64,000 bases of DNA from NCBI RefSeq assembly GCF_000149955.1, contig NC_030998.1, positions 124,001 to 188,000 of the forward strand, written 5' to 3'. This DNA comes from Fusarium oxysporum f. sp. lycopersici 4287. Its lineage: Eukaryota > Ascomycota > Sordariomycetes > Hypocreales > Nectriaceae. Below are positions 1 to 11,376 of this stretch, one piece after another (the stretch's first letter is position 1; every line of letters starts with the position of its first letter). The position numbers and the translations under genes were made by a program. Below the pieces are notes generated by a model. The model was not told the DNA's origin. It worked only from the letters and a program-made list of their open reading frames with translations, and ran no database searches.

Positions 1-1
1 C

Positions 2-799
2 GCCTATATCGAGGAGCAGAACCAGAAGGTATCCATCTTCACCATGGGACCCGAGCGCCAGTTTCATCGCGCTGTTCTCGCTGTTGGCCTCGCCATCCTC
101 GCCCAGATGTCTGGCATAAACATTGTCACCTTTTATTCCACAACCATCTTCCAGCAGCAGCTCAACTACTCGCCTACAGAGTCTCGCATCTTCTCTGCAT
201 GCTTGCAAGTCTGGCAATTCATCGCTGCTGGTTTTGCTCTTGTGCTTATTGACAGGTTTGGCCGCCGCAAGTTACTCATGGCTGGTGCTTTGGGCATGTG
301 CGTTGCTCAGACTTCGCTAGCTGGTCTCATGTCTGACCTGATTAACAAATCTGCGAGTGAAGCTGCCATCTTCTTTTACTTTGTGGCTATGTTCTTCTTC
401 CCCGTCGGCCTCTTCCTTCTCCCCTTTATGTATGCTGCCGAAATATCACCCCTAAGCATCCGTGCCCAGATTACCGCCATTAGTGCCTGCGCCAACTGGC
501 TATTCAACTTCCTTGTTGCTGAAGTTTCCCCTTATGCCTTGAAGAACATTAGATACAGATACTACATCGTATATGCCTGTATCACCCTCTTTACTTTCAT
601 CGTTATCTTGCTCTTTTATCCGGAAACCAAGGGTCGTACTTTAGAGGAGATTGATGATATTTTTATCCAGTCAAAGAGCATCTGGGACCCAGTCAAGCTT
701 GAGAGGAATTTGCCAAAAGATGCTGTTGCATTGGCTGAACGAATCCGCAATGCACATGACAAGGAGAAACATGATGCAATTCATGCTGAGAATATATAA
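2..799 (+). CDS. MFS sugar porter, 3' part only
   Basis: The window opens inside this gene: the frame is open from base 2 and runs to TAA at 797-799, so the N-terminal half is missing. The visible part is the second half of a sugar porter of the major facilitator superfamily, a plasma-membrane carrier for sugars. It shows QMSGIN in transmembrane helix 7, the loop motif DRFGRRKLL, several hydrophobic helices and the family end motif PETKGRTLEEID, followed by a charged cytoplasmic tail. No intron is visible in this part. The exact sugar cannot be read from the sequence. Confidence 0.9.
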   Translation, partial: AYIEEQNQKVSIFTMGPERQFHRAVLAVGLAILAQMSGINIVTFYSTTIFQQQLNYSPTESRIFSACLQVWQFIAAGFALVLIDRFGRRKLLMAGALGMCVAQTSLAGLMSDLINKSASEAAIFFYFVAMFFFPVGLFLLPFMYAAEISPLSIRAQITAISACANWLFNFLVAEVSPYALKNIRYRYYIVYACITLFTFIVILLFYPETKGRTLEEIDDIFIQSKSIWDPVKLERNLPKDAVALAERIRNAHDKEKHDAIHAENI

Positions 800-1753
800 G
801 TAAGCTAAGCTTAGTATTAAATTAATACTGGGCTAAAGTAAAGTATCAGGGCTAGACAGCAGTGCCATCGGGGTGACGGAGCTCACCATTGCTGTACTTG
901 GTATCCTGCCCCCATGGAATTTTCATCAAACAGTTGCAGAACGGTTTCCATGTATTAAGAGGTCTCGGTGAATCTTGGCCAAATCTCACCGCGTCTTACT
1001 TAGTAAAACACTCCAACAGTCTGTGTATAAAATATCAGCCTCTGTAATAGACAATGCATACTCCTAGTACTTACATTACGCTGCATAACACGGGTTGCTC
1101 GATTATTGCCCTGATACGCTGATGTAACTTCGGCCCCTTGGAAGGAAAGCCCTTTTCTACCACTCACGCCATTAAATAGAAGCGCGAGCCTCCTAATGTT
1201 ACTGTTTCCAGGTAAGCCTAGAGCCATTTCATCCCAGACACTATCTGTTTTGTAACCAATTGGTTTAAAATCATCAATACCATTCGGCCCTCCAGCGCTA
1301 GCATGACTTCGGTATCATGGGTTCTTGTATCCACCTGGTAAGGGGTCTCGGGATAAGCCAATTCACGAACATGTGAACGAGTTGGACTTCCTCAATATCC
1401 TCTGCTGCGAGTTTGATAAGGTGATAAAAAGCGAAATAGGGATAAGGGGATATTACCTACTAGCATTTTTGCCGGATTAATTACTGACTTTCTAGCTTCT
1501 GTGTCTCGGGCTGGCAGACTTTCGGTTGTTTTACTGGATACGTAAACCATCGGATGGCACTTGGAGCTATTTCTTTCATCCTTGCAGCGCATCTAGCAAC
1601 TTATAATATGGCTGCTTTTCCATTCTGTTTGCTGCCTGCAGGCTCGTCATGTGACTGCGCCCAGTTGAAATTGCCAGAATCCTCCATGTAATCTCCACCA
1701 ACTCAACTCAAGCAAATCTATAAACATTTTAACCCACCCACAGTTTACTTACA
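800..1753. other. intergenic, no gene seen
   Basis: About 950 bp between the sugar porter end and the next reading frame. Only short frames without recognisable domains occur on either strand. I see no tRNA, repeat or clear regulatory palindrome. Confidence 0.5.
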
Positions 1754-2398
1754 ATGGTCAGACTCAAGTCTTCTGCAATCAAGCGCTATGTTGTCAACTT
1801 TGAGGATCACGCAGGTCGGCCAGCGAAGATGATCTGGAGCAACCCGCCAAGAAACATCCTAGTACCACTGCCAACCCTATCTCTCTATTTCGTCCATCCA
1901 GAATTTTTTGTAGATGATCTGGAAATGAGGCAATTCTTAACAGATATTCGGAACGGGGATGGTGATCCCATTCGATTCGAAATGTTCCATATCCCTGGGG
2001 CCAGTGATGCCAACTGCGCCCAGCATTATCGGGACGAACTTAAGGCTCGCGGCGATGTATTTGAGGAGGTTAAAGAGGCTGAAAAGGCTTATGAAAGTTG
2101 AGAGGATAAGGAAAAAGATGTCCAATACGCAGCTGAACAAGAGCCCCATGGCAAGCTCCCTGGCCTTATTTCATCACAAAAGGGCGCATATCTTGGTTAC
2201 CATGGCGTTATATACGTGTACAAGGATCCTGTATGGAAACACGAAGGCGAAGAGCAATCCGTTGAAGTCGTTGAGTTCGATCCAGCATTGACGGCGGATG
2301 ACTATGATCTTGGTGAACTGGAAATGAGGGGACCGCAGCCCCCGTTCAAAATCACACGGATGTCGGCTAAGAGGAAGTCTAAGGTTTTTCGACCATAG
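1754..2398 (+). pseudogene. small hypothetical gene split by an in-frame TGA
   Basis: A frame starts at ATG 1754 and would give about 214 residues ending at TAG 2396-2398, but it meets TGA at 2099-2101 after 115 codons. Both halves have coding character: an acidic, charged protein with FEDHAGRPAKMIW near the start and GYHGVIYVYKDPVWKH after the stop. No plausible intron removes the stop; the best GT-AG pair would be only 36 bp with no branch point. I do not recognise the family. TGG to TGA or CGA to TGA would explain the break. Readthrough or a base-call error are alternatives. It faces the isomerase fusion gene end to end, 145 bp apart. Confidence 0.55.
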
Positions 2399-2543
2399 GG
2401 CTTGGGATTGGTGGGATCCAACCACAACTACCACTAGCCAGGCTCAGCACATGGGATGGACGTCATGGCAGTAAAGTCAAGTTAAGGTATGCAAGAAATA
2501 CACTCATAGTGTCCATGACAACACCAAATACTGCATCTGACCA

Positions 2544-5500
2544 CTACCAAGATATATCTGCACTCCCTCTGCTACTGAAAGAATCAGTACCATTGCCATG
2601 GCCAGCCCTGCTGCCTCCCTTGATTTTAGGTGCCGTTAGATGTCGAAATACTCCTTTCCCAAGCTTGCTATATAACGGAAGAACACCGCCAGACTCGACC
2701 AGAGCTTCCTCAACTTCAGACTGCATATAGTGAAAGGTTATATCTGAGCCTTCAATATGGATTGTCTTGTTATCCTTGTTGATGGTGATGACTGAGTCTT
2801 CCTGCGCAAGCTCGTAAAACCTGGGGTCTTGGATCTTTATGCTGAATAATCCCATATTCAGTTGATTTCTCTCATCTGGATATTTTAGCCATTGTTCCTT
2901 TTGCTTGCAAAGCAGAACATACAGATGAACGCGAAACCTTTCGCTATTACTGCTTCTACACCTGCTCCCTGTAGGGCTCTTACTGCGTCTTCGCGTGAAG
3001 ATCCACTGCCAAAGCCATGTTCGGCAACACGGTGTCGTGTTAGTGTCCGCCGGACTGATGCGTAATAAGAGACTTACATTATTGTTGAGCCGTTCGTGAC
3101 CTTGTCCCTGAACTCTGGGCGGAAGTACTGGAAGCAGTGGCTTCCCAGATCAGCATTGTCAACTCCTGGCATGAACTCAGCAGGGATGATTGCATCGCTG
3201 TCGCTGTCAGTCCAGGTCGTTCGAATTGGGATCTCATTCAACTTACGTATCAACATTTTGTCCAAATCGCTGCACCTTTGATCGAATGATCCTCGGAGTA
3301 GTTGCTCCAACATCAGACTCGCTGCTGCTGAGGAGTACGGGTACAGAGTTCGATGACATCTCGGGTCTCGGTTCGCTAATCTTTAATACTGGTTGGGGCC
3401 CACTGGATCTCCCTCCACTGACAAGCCTCTCAAGCTTTGCACTTTCCAGCTGATCAAGCAGGAACTTGGGATCCGTGACAACCATGTCAAAGCTTGAGGC
3501 AGCTACAGCAGCCGCGCAAGTAATGTTACCGAAACTTCCTTTCCCCATTCTGTTTCTGAAGTTGCGGTTTTGAGAGGACAGCCAAACCTCTCCTTCGCCA
3601 GCGACATCAACATCATTGATCCCAACACAGTAGGAGCAGCCAGGTGCGCCAACCTCAAAGCCAGCTTGTCTATAAATATCCAACAGACCATGCTTGTCAA
3701 GGTTCTTAATGATGATTAAGCTTCCTGGCGTGACGCGGCGTTTTCCGTGGCGAGATGGCCGCATTCCTGCGTACAACCCAGCCTCAAGCACCAGAGCACC
3801 AACGATGAGATCCTCTTCGGTCGTTGTGCAGGCACCGATGAAGCATCCATCAAGCTTCATACCGGCCTTTTCATGAATTGGAACAACATCATCGGGATTC
3901 GGATGCAGCGCCATGGTCAAGCGGACTTCTGAGAGATCAATAGTCTTGACATCCACATATTGAGCGTTTGGGTCTGCACGGAAGAAAAGACCACCTTCGC
4001 GATGCTCGGGGAGTTTTCGACGTGAGATCCAAGCCGAAGTCTCTTCATCAGCCTCGAAGCAAGTACCCATACCCCCAAACTCGGTGGTCATGTTGGCAAT
4101 GGCGAAACGAGCATCCATAGATAACTCCTTGAGACCGGGGCCGCCATACTCAACAGCTCGCTGAAATGCAATAGTGTTGCGTTTAAAGAGACCCAGGATA
4201 TGTAGAATGACATCTTTGCCACCAACTCCAAAAGGAAGTGTTCCGACGAAATTGATCCTGCAAACTTCAGGCACGCGGAACCAGGTCTCACCAGTGACCA
4301 TGGGCATGACGACATCAGCTGCTCCAAACCCGACGGCGAAAGAGCCCATACTCCCAGCTGAACAGGTGTGTGAGTCACTTCCAACAACGACGCGACCAGG
4401 CTGAGCACGTTCACGAGTGAAGTCAGTGTGCATAATACTCGTATTGGCGGGAAGAAAGTCGATGATCTTGGCCTCTCGTCTGAAGCGCTCTGCTTTGGCG
4501 ATGAGACCCTTTTGACGAGGCTGATGGTTTGTGCGTGGGTCCACGGTATGGTCTACTGCAAGCCAGAGACGATCGTTACGGAATGGACGAGGTCGTCCCA
4601 TCTGGTTGTAAGTCTTCTCCATGCCGCCCCAGAGGAGCTCGGATGTGAGCGTCCAATCGACCTTGACGCAGATCATATCTCCTGTCTCGACATATGGCTT
4701 GGTCAGACCAATGCCAGCATGCGTCAAGATCTTCTCAATGACTCCCATAGGTCGGGCGCTTGTGCTGCTTTGTGGTGATAATGGTGTCGAGATAGATACC
4801 GGGAAAGATGCAGTGTCGGCTGAGTTCAGAGCCTCCAGGTAGTAGTCAAAATTATGTAAAAGGGTATCCATGAACACCTTTGGTGAAGCTGTACCCCCTA
4901 GGTCAGTCGTCCTCGTGTCAGATCCAACTTGATCGATGGGATCGAGAGTTCGCCGAACAGCTTTTGATAAGGCCGTAGCTTCAGCCTTCAAACCAAGAGA
5001 TATCTCAAGCATCAACCCAACTGATTGGACGATACCAAGGGGGTTTACTTCGCCATCTCTTGGTTTGAGGTTGAACGGCTCAAAGACACCAGGTGCCTTG
5101 CCTTTGCCATAAATAGTGGATACAGCGGCTGATGACAAGATATCTGGCGACTTGAGTATGCCACTAGCTTGATCTGAGAGGATATCACCAAACATGTTTT
5201 CCGTCAGGATTATTCCGTTCATCTTTTGGGGATCTGATGATAAGATCATAGCTGCGTTGTCAACCAGAACATGGTCCAACTGAACCTGAGGGTACTCATT
5301 GCTGAAGACCTCCGTGACAACAGATCTCCATAATCGTGAAGTCGCCATGACATTTGCCTTGTCGACCGAGTGAACTCTCTTTGGTGGGTTGAAATGCATA
5401 GCATATGTGCCAGCTAGTCTTGCCAATCTCTCAATGGTTGAGCGAGAGTAGCTAGTGGTGTCGTATGATTCACCATCCTCTCCCGCTTCTTGCTTCTCTC

Positions 5501-5942
5501 CATAGTAAGCACCACCCGTCAAGTCTCGGAAGAACGTTATATCAAGACCTTCGACTGACTCTGGCTTATAAGAGCTGAGTGGTATAAGCGAGTCAGACGG
5601 AAACTTGACAGGCCTGATATTGGCGAAGAGTCCAAGTTCTTGTCGAAGTGCTAGCAATCCCTTTTCTGGCTCAATGTCGTACTTTGGATCACCGCAGGCA
5701 CACACGATGGCAGCATCGGATTGGCGGCATGTTTCCAGTGTGGAGGTCGGCAGGGCGCTCAGATGCCCAGCTGCTAACGCCACGCCTCCGAAATCGTGTC
5801 GGGATATTTGGAATGCGACATCTGGCCTAACGTGTTCGATCAAATGCAAGATTTGTTCAGCGCATGATGCAAGTTGCGAGCCGTGTGCGTCTCCTGGTAG
5901 GAGAGCTATTCGGAATGATAGTTGATCTTTAATGAGAGGCAT
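2544..5942 (-). CDS. fusion of isopropylmalate-dehydrogenase-like domain with isopropylmalate isomerase (large and small domains)
   Basis: Exons 5942-3247, 3197-3078, 3029-2923 and 2875-2544 give about 1084 residues. Residues 10-375 are a beta-decarboxylating dehydrogenase of the isopropylmalate type: ANIRP (R110), RDLTGGAYYGE (R139), VDKAN (K195), VDNAAM (D228), GDILSD (D253, D257). Residues 400-840 are the aconitase-like large domain with GSDSHTC, the cluster ligands C705 in GACTTT and C769/C772 in PGCSYC. Residues from about 888 on are the swivel small domain: DTDAIIPAEF, GSGSSRE, AVIAKGFAF, FYELA. Fungal isomerases normally fuse only the last two domains; the added dehydrogenase is the odd part. 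The nucleotide loop reads EPFNLKPRD instead of EPIHGSAPD, so cofactor binding may differ. Intron 2 has no AG at the position that restores the motif (it ends CG at 3030). Inferred role: hydration/isomerisation and oxidation of an alkylmalate-type acid; homoaconitase-type activity is an alternative. Confidence 0.85.
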
Positions 5943-6549
5943 GTTCAGGGTTTAGAGTTGCTTGGTTGGACAGATCAGTCAACATCACAAGATTCGCAAT
6001 TAAATAGCCCAAGGGCCACTTCAATGAGTAGAAGAAGCTTCCGACATCGGAACCTCAACCGAGGATACAGGATTCCAAAACAAGCCCAGCTCGTAGTGAT
6101 GTTGACCTTTGCCATCCCCCTCAGTTGGTTTATATCATGGCGGTCCGCCCTTACCCGGTCTTAGCGCCATTCCCCATGTTGCACCACAACGGCCCCGGCC
6201 GGCAACATCACAGCTCCACCTTATGATTGGTGATCGGCAGAAATGCTCCTTGCAGTGGCTGGGACGCGGGGTGATGTACGTTCAGCGAATATGTAGCCTC
6301 TGTTCAATGGAGGCGATAAGCAATGATGGTTGGTGAAATGTTGAGCCAAGTCGCCTTCACTATCATAAGGTCAGCAACAGGGTAGTTCGAGATACTTTGC
6401 TGTTTGTTGATTCTATCGTTCTACGCACTCACAGAACAAATTATACTGGACGATGGAAGCTTGTTTAACTTAGAATAACTGATACTGTCTTTTTAATTGA
6501 GTCGGTTCCTCTACTGTATCCATGACTAACGTGGCTCCAACCCGACTAT
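5943..6549. other. intergenic promoter of the fusion gene
   Basis: About 600 bp between two genes read in the same direction. It holds the upstream region of the fusion gene, with a CGG/CCG palindrome described separately. No gene is seen. Confidence 0.5.
6139..6149. promoter_or_regulatory. GGCGGTCCGCC palindrome, candidate Zn2Cys6 site
   Basis: A perfect inverted repeat with the core CGG-N1-CCG, about 197 bp upstream of the fusion gene ATG. The same 7-base core (read on the other strand as CGGACCG) lies in the lyase/regulator promoter at 8046-8052, and CGGCCCG lies before the permease at 10793-10799. Zn2Cys6 proteins commonly bind paired CGG triplets. Binding is inferred. Confidence 0.4.
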
Positions 6550-7699
6550 CTAATCCTTCCACTGGTGTCCGTTGGCTCCATTAGCCCGTCCTTCGTATTG
6601 ATACCTCTCCTCAATCTCAAAGTACTTATTGAATCCGACACCCTCACAAACCTCGTCATACGATAGAACAACAGGAGGCTTCCCAACCGTCATAGAACCC
6701 TTGATGTTCTCCAGTGTCTCCCTTATACTCTTCAGCTTAGCAGCAACAAGAGTCCAAGGATAGCAGACAATGCTATAGCCAAGTTCGGCGAGGTCCTTTG
6801 CGGAGAGGTTCTGTGTTTTGCCACCCTCAATGATGTTGGCAACCACTGGGAAGTCGAGGTCCTTACGAAGACGTTCCATGGACTCGCGATCAGGGAGTGC
6901 TTCAACAAATACGGCATCAACACCAATCTCGATGGCCTTGCGTGCCCTGGTAAGTGCCTCGTCGTATCCGTGAATCAGACTGTCCGTGCGGGCGAGGATC
7001 CAGATGTCCAGGCCCTCGTTTCTAGCGTCGACAGCGGCCTGCCAGCGAGCATAGGCTTCGCTTCGGGACACCACACTTTTTCCAGCAGTGTGGCCACAGC
7101 CTGTTCACTTGAGGTTAGTACAACACTCTTGTTGTGAGGGTGTCTTGACGTACGCTTTGGCCACGATTGGTCCTCGAGCATGATCCCAGCAGCTCCAGCC
7201 TGTGCAAATCTGTTCATCGAGTCAGTTGCCACCTCATTTCATCCTTCAATCGCATCATGACATACCCTTGGACCGTTCGGCGAACATTCATCGGGCTTCC
7301 ATAACCAGTATCGCCATCTACCAGAATAGGAACATTCACCTCCCTGGCTACCTCTTGGATCTTGTTGACAACTTCTCCAAAAGCAATATACCCTGTATCA
7401 GGGAGTCCAAATGCAGACGCCATAGGGTACCCAGCCAGAAAGACAACAGGAAATCCAGCCTCCTCGCATAAACGAGAACTCAAGGCATCATAGCTGCAGA
7501 CATTGGCGAGAATCTTGGAGGGATCCCCGTGCGCCTCTTGCACCATGGCTCTGAGCTTGGAAGCTTGCAGGGAGGGTCTTGCCCCCCGACAGTTGGTGTA
7601 TTCAACCGTCACTCCTTTTCCATTGGGCTTGATGGCGGGATACTCGCTTGCCTCGAAGTGGAAAGGGTAGGGTTTGGTGTTGACGATGGACTTGGACAT
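6550..7699 (-). CDS. PEP mutase/isocitrate lyase superfamily lyase
   Basis: Three exons, 7699-7266, 7209-7154 and 7100-6550, give 346 residues. The family folds as a TIM barrel and cleaves or forms C-C bonds in 2-hydroxy dicarboxylates (2-methylisocitrate lyase, 2,3-dimethylmalate lyase, oxaloacetate hydrolase). Visible family features are SYDALSSRL, the metal loop DGDTGYG, LEDQ, the gating loop PKRCGH with its catalytic cysteine, ARTD, VEALPD and ANIIEGGKT. Both introns restore these motifs exactly; the second splits the arginine codon of KRCGH. The ATG at 7699 was chosen because the family similarity begins soon after; an upstream ATG at 7813 exists. Its neighbour encodes an aconitase-like hydratase/isomerase, so a 2-alkylmalate substrate is a reasonable inference. 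Substrate unproven. Confidence 0.9.
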
Positions 7700-8204
7700 G
7701 TTGGCGACTTTACTGAATTGTGAATTGTGAAGTTGAATAGGTTTGACTGGTGGATCCTTTCTTACTCTGTTGTTTGTTGTTCTGTTTGCCCAGTCGATTA
7801 AACTATCATTCATGTTTTATACACGATTTCCCCTCTCCCCTCAACGATGGCTTCTGTCCAGGTTGCCGATGATCGGTGCCGACTCGGCAGTCCTGGCCAT
7901 TACTGTATGCAATCATAACATGTATTTAGGTCTGGCAGGTCCTCCTTAGCTATCGGGGTCACAGGCCTGCGAGCAGTCATTGTTGCGTCGCGGGCTGATA
8001 CATCTAGGGCGGCCCGTTGAGCTACCGGACCAGGCCGGATACAAGCGGACCGACACGGATACTACCGGCCCCGAAATGATCATCCCCTCGTCAGCCACTT
8101 CCCAACCCCAGACCATCAACAATCATCCTCCCCGGCTCAATTCAGCAATTCGTTGCATTTTCTCCGCTTATCACTTTCACTCTCTTACAGACCGTCCATC
8201 CGCA
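7700..8204. promoter_or_regulatory. divergent promoter between lyase and regulator with CGG cluster
   Basis: A 505-bp region shared by the lyase (left) and the Zn2Cys6 gene (right). Positions 8022-8068 are packed with CGG/CCG triplets, including two CGGATAC copies and CGGACCG at 8046-8052, the same core as at 6141-6147. This is where a cluster-specific regulator would be expected to bind. Confidence 0.45.
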
Positions 8205-10589
8205 ATGGAGAGCCCGGATCATTCCAGCAGTACCCGACAGTTCAAACGCAGCTATGTCGCATGCGTCTCGTGCCGAGCACGCAAATCAAGATGCATCATC
8301 AAAGACAACCCTCCCTGCGCTAAATGTGCCAGGGAACATCGTGAGTGTCGGTTTGATCGCCGGCCCAGGGCTCCCAAGCACCGCGATGCCCCGAAATGGA
8401 CTCGTGGGAATGTTGTGGACGCCGCGCCCGCCACTCAACCCGTTCACGCAGCGAATCCCTCCCCCTCGGAAGATCTTGGCTTTAATTCGTCGCCAAATAA
8501 TACTAATCATCCACTGTACAATCGGGTGCAGTCGACAATAGTCACTGGGACTAATGATGCACTGGATTTTCTGTCAACCGCTGCAGGACAGCATAGCATT
8601 GCTGGTTCAGCACCATCCCAAGGCCATCCTTCAGCCAGCCACGTTCAGTCCGACGGTCCCAAAGTCGTATCTGGTGGGTCTAATGGAGTCGGGTTCACCA
8701 TCACAACCCTTTCAGAGCCAGATGATGCTTGTCTAGATATGTGGGACAAGTGTCGCTTCGTCCGTCAGGGCTGGTTTACGGCCCAAGAAGCTGTCACATA
8801 CATCGACCTGTGAGTTCACTGCTCTCTGTACGCTCGATTCACGCACTAACCATAATAGCTTCTTCGAAAAGCTTGCTCCACTATCCCCTGTCGTCCTTGA
8901 CCAATTCCGCAGCCATGCATCTCATGAACATCTCGTTTACAGGGAAGCCATGCTATGCTGCACCCTGCTTATGATCTCATCCCGATTCTTCACACTGCCA
9001 GGTGCAGGCGGTACATCCAGAAGTCACTACGTCCACCAGCGCCTCTGGAGTCACTGTGAAGTCCTTATTCGACGCATCGTGCTAGGCCAGGAGAAAACAT
9101 CTACCTCCCAAACAAGAACGATCGGTACCATAGAGAGCCTGATTCTGATATCCGATTGGCACCCTCGTGCTTTACATCTCCCTCCTGAAACAGACGGCTG
9201 GGATGGTCTACTTGTCACGCCTGGATATGATCGAGTCAATCGCAAGCATATCAACAACGAAGTTCCTCTTATTCGCTGGCGAGAAGATGTCTTTGAGCCC
9301 GCCAAGAGGGCAAACAGAATGTCATGGATGCTCCTGGGTATGGCCAACAACTTGGCTTATGAACTCGGAATATTCTCAGGTCAGCCAGGAAATGCAAACC
9401 AGGCTGCAAGTGGTGAGGTGCTTCGTGGCCGTCGAGCTCAAAAGCTCCTCTACAATTATCTGACCCAGACTGCCACTAGACTTGGCTACCCTTCTGTGTT
9501 TCCAGAAGGCATTTCTGTGATTGCATCTCGTCTGTCCATGCAAGAAACAGTTGAACCGATTGACCAGTCCTGGATATCTTATATGGATCTCAGTCTAGAA
9601 CTTACCCAACTATCGCGTACAGCATCTTCGATGTTCTTTCGTTCGGCAACCCACCTCCAAACACAAGTACTCGGAGATCACTACGTAGATCTCCTTGAAC
9701 ACTTTTCTTTGTCTCTCTCAAAATGGCAAGAAAAGTTTGACAACATGAGCCAAGGTATTCCCTCTCTAGCTTCAGACCCGTTCATCAACTAATGTAGTCA
9801 CAAGACATCGCCTCGTCTCTGAGAGATACCCTGTCAGTCGAGTTCCATTATCTCAAAGCATGTACAGGCGCCATCTCCATACAAGCTGTAGTATCAAGGG
9901 CCTCCTCAGCTGGCTTCACAGCCGCCGCCACGAACCCTGACGAAGCATTATCGGCGTTTATAACTCCCAAAGACGCCAAGTTCTTACAAGATGTCATCAC
10001 TGACACCAAAAAGGTGTTGCATATCGCAACTATGAGTGGTTTTCGGGAGCATCTCCCCTACGCCCCAGCCCGTGTCAAGATTAGCGTCATTAGTTCCTCT
10101 GTATTTCTTCTCAAGGCTCTCAGCGTTGGCTCCACCCATACCGACGTAAACGACGCTTTATACACTTTAGATCAATGCACATCGATACTCAAAGACTGCC
10201 CTGCGGATGATATGGACTTTGCGTTGAGATATGCAGATCTCATCGAGAAGCATACCGCACAATTTCGAGCTCATCTTACCCAGTCCAGAGGTCTAGGCTC
10301 TAGTAATCACAGCGGGCGGGCTTCAATTCCTAGGAATGTGGCTCAAGGAGAGACTGGCATTGATGGTCCAAACTCATTCTTGTCTGGCCTGGATTCTCAA
10401 CAGCTTGGAGAGGATGGGGCAATGATGAACTTTGACATGGGAGATACATGGGTATCTCTTCCATTTGATTCGAGCATAGCTCCCTTTGGCGAAGGATGTG
10501 ATCAAGTTGCTCTTGGACTGGATATTGACGCTCTCAACTTCTTGTGGAGTTTGCCCGAGCTGGTGCAGGGCGAGACAGGCTTTGGTTAA
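8205..10589 (+). CDS. Zn2Cys6 fungal transcription factor
   Basis: Exons 8205-8809, 8859-9754 and 9805-10589 give 761 residues. The N-terminal zinc cluster has cysteines 20, 23, 30, 38, 41 and 48 in the usual C-x2-C-x6-C-x7-C-x2-C-x6-C layout. The rest matches the fungal middle homology region: a helical domain with SPVVLDQFRSHASHEHLVYREA and AMLCCTLLMISSRFF. Intron 1 (49 bp) ends TAATAG; intron 2 (50 bp) starts GTATTC and ends CACAAG, chosen because it alone restores the frame DIASSLRD. It is divergent from the lyase and precedes the permease, so I infer it controls this group. Confidence 0.9.
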
Positions 10590-11376
10590 ACTAGACACAA
10601 CATTGATTAACATTTGCCCTTGTTTCTAATTAGTAGTGGGCCTTGACTATCTCGTGTGCTTTTCCAGAGCTCAAGGTTCGCTTAGGTACTTCAATAGCCT
10701 TGTAGCGGCATTCGATGGTCTCGCATGGCGTGAGGCCCGTCATTCATGAGTGTCCGCCGACGTTCCAGATCATTAGTCCCCGGTTACCATGACGGCCCGG
10801 AGGCATCCGCTTCTATCCGGCGTGCGAGGGCGGCAAGGCGTGGCTGGCCAAGACAGCCAAATGGAAAAGATTAACCGAAATTGTGATCCGTGAATCCTTT
10901 TGCAACGATCCTGACTTAATGAAAAGGCATATGATATGACAGCTCTGAGGGTCCAGCTGGGCATTTCCTGTTCAAAGATCAAAGAGGTTTTGGAGGTAGG
11001 GGTTATCGGATTGGAACATTTGGGACTCTCGTGAAGGCGAATACAGACAGTAGTAGTGACATAATTTACCAAGATGCTTAGCCAGATTGACCGGCAAAAC
11101 GCCCTCAACAGCCAAGTAGCCACTACAACGCTAAGGCTGAACCTTGTTTTCAGAGCCGCCATCCTCCTTCAATCCCAACCAAAAAAATAGTGCGATTTCT
11201 AACGCGGGGTAATCTGGGGTAACCACGGCACTGGTAATCCAAGCAAGACAACTCGTCGCCACAACTCAGGAGTCGGACAAGTATCTATATCAATGGCAGC
11301 CCATTCGCATTTCCAGCGAGGGTCATCACATCTCAAGTTTAATCTTCTCAATAACTTCTGTCTATCTCTTTACAAC
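10590..11376. other. intergenic, permease upstream region
   Basis: About 790 bp between the regulator and permease genes. It contains CGGCCCG at 10793-10799, a CGG-N1-CCG site like those at 6141 and 8046, and several GGGGTAA words near 11206-11221. No gene is seen. Confidence 0.45.

Noticed and set aside
1000..1592. Two short minus-strand frames in the first intergenic region
   Set aside because: No domains, no splice continuity and no similarity to a known family.
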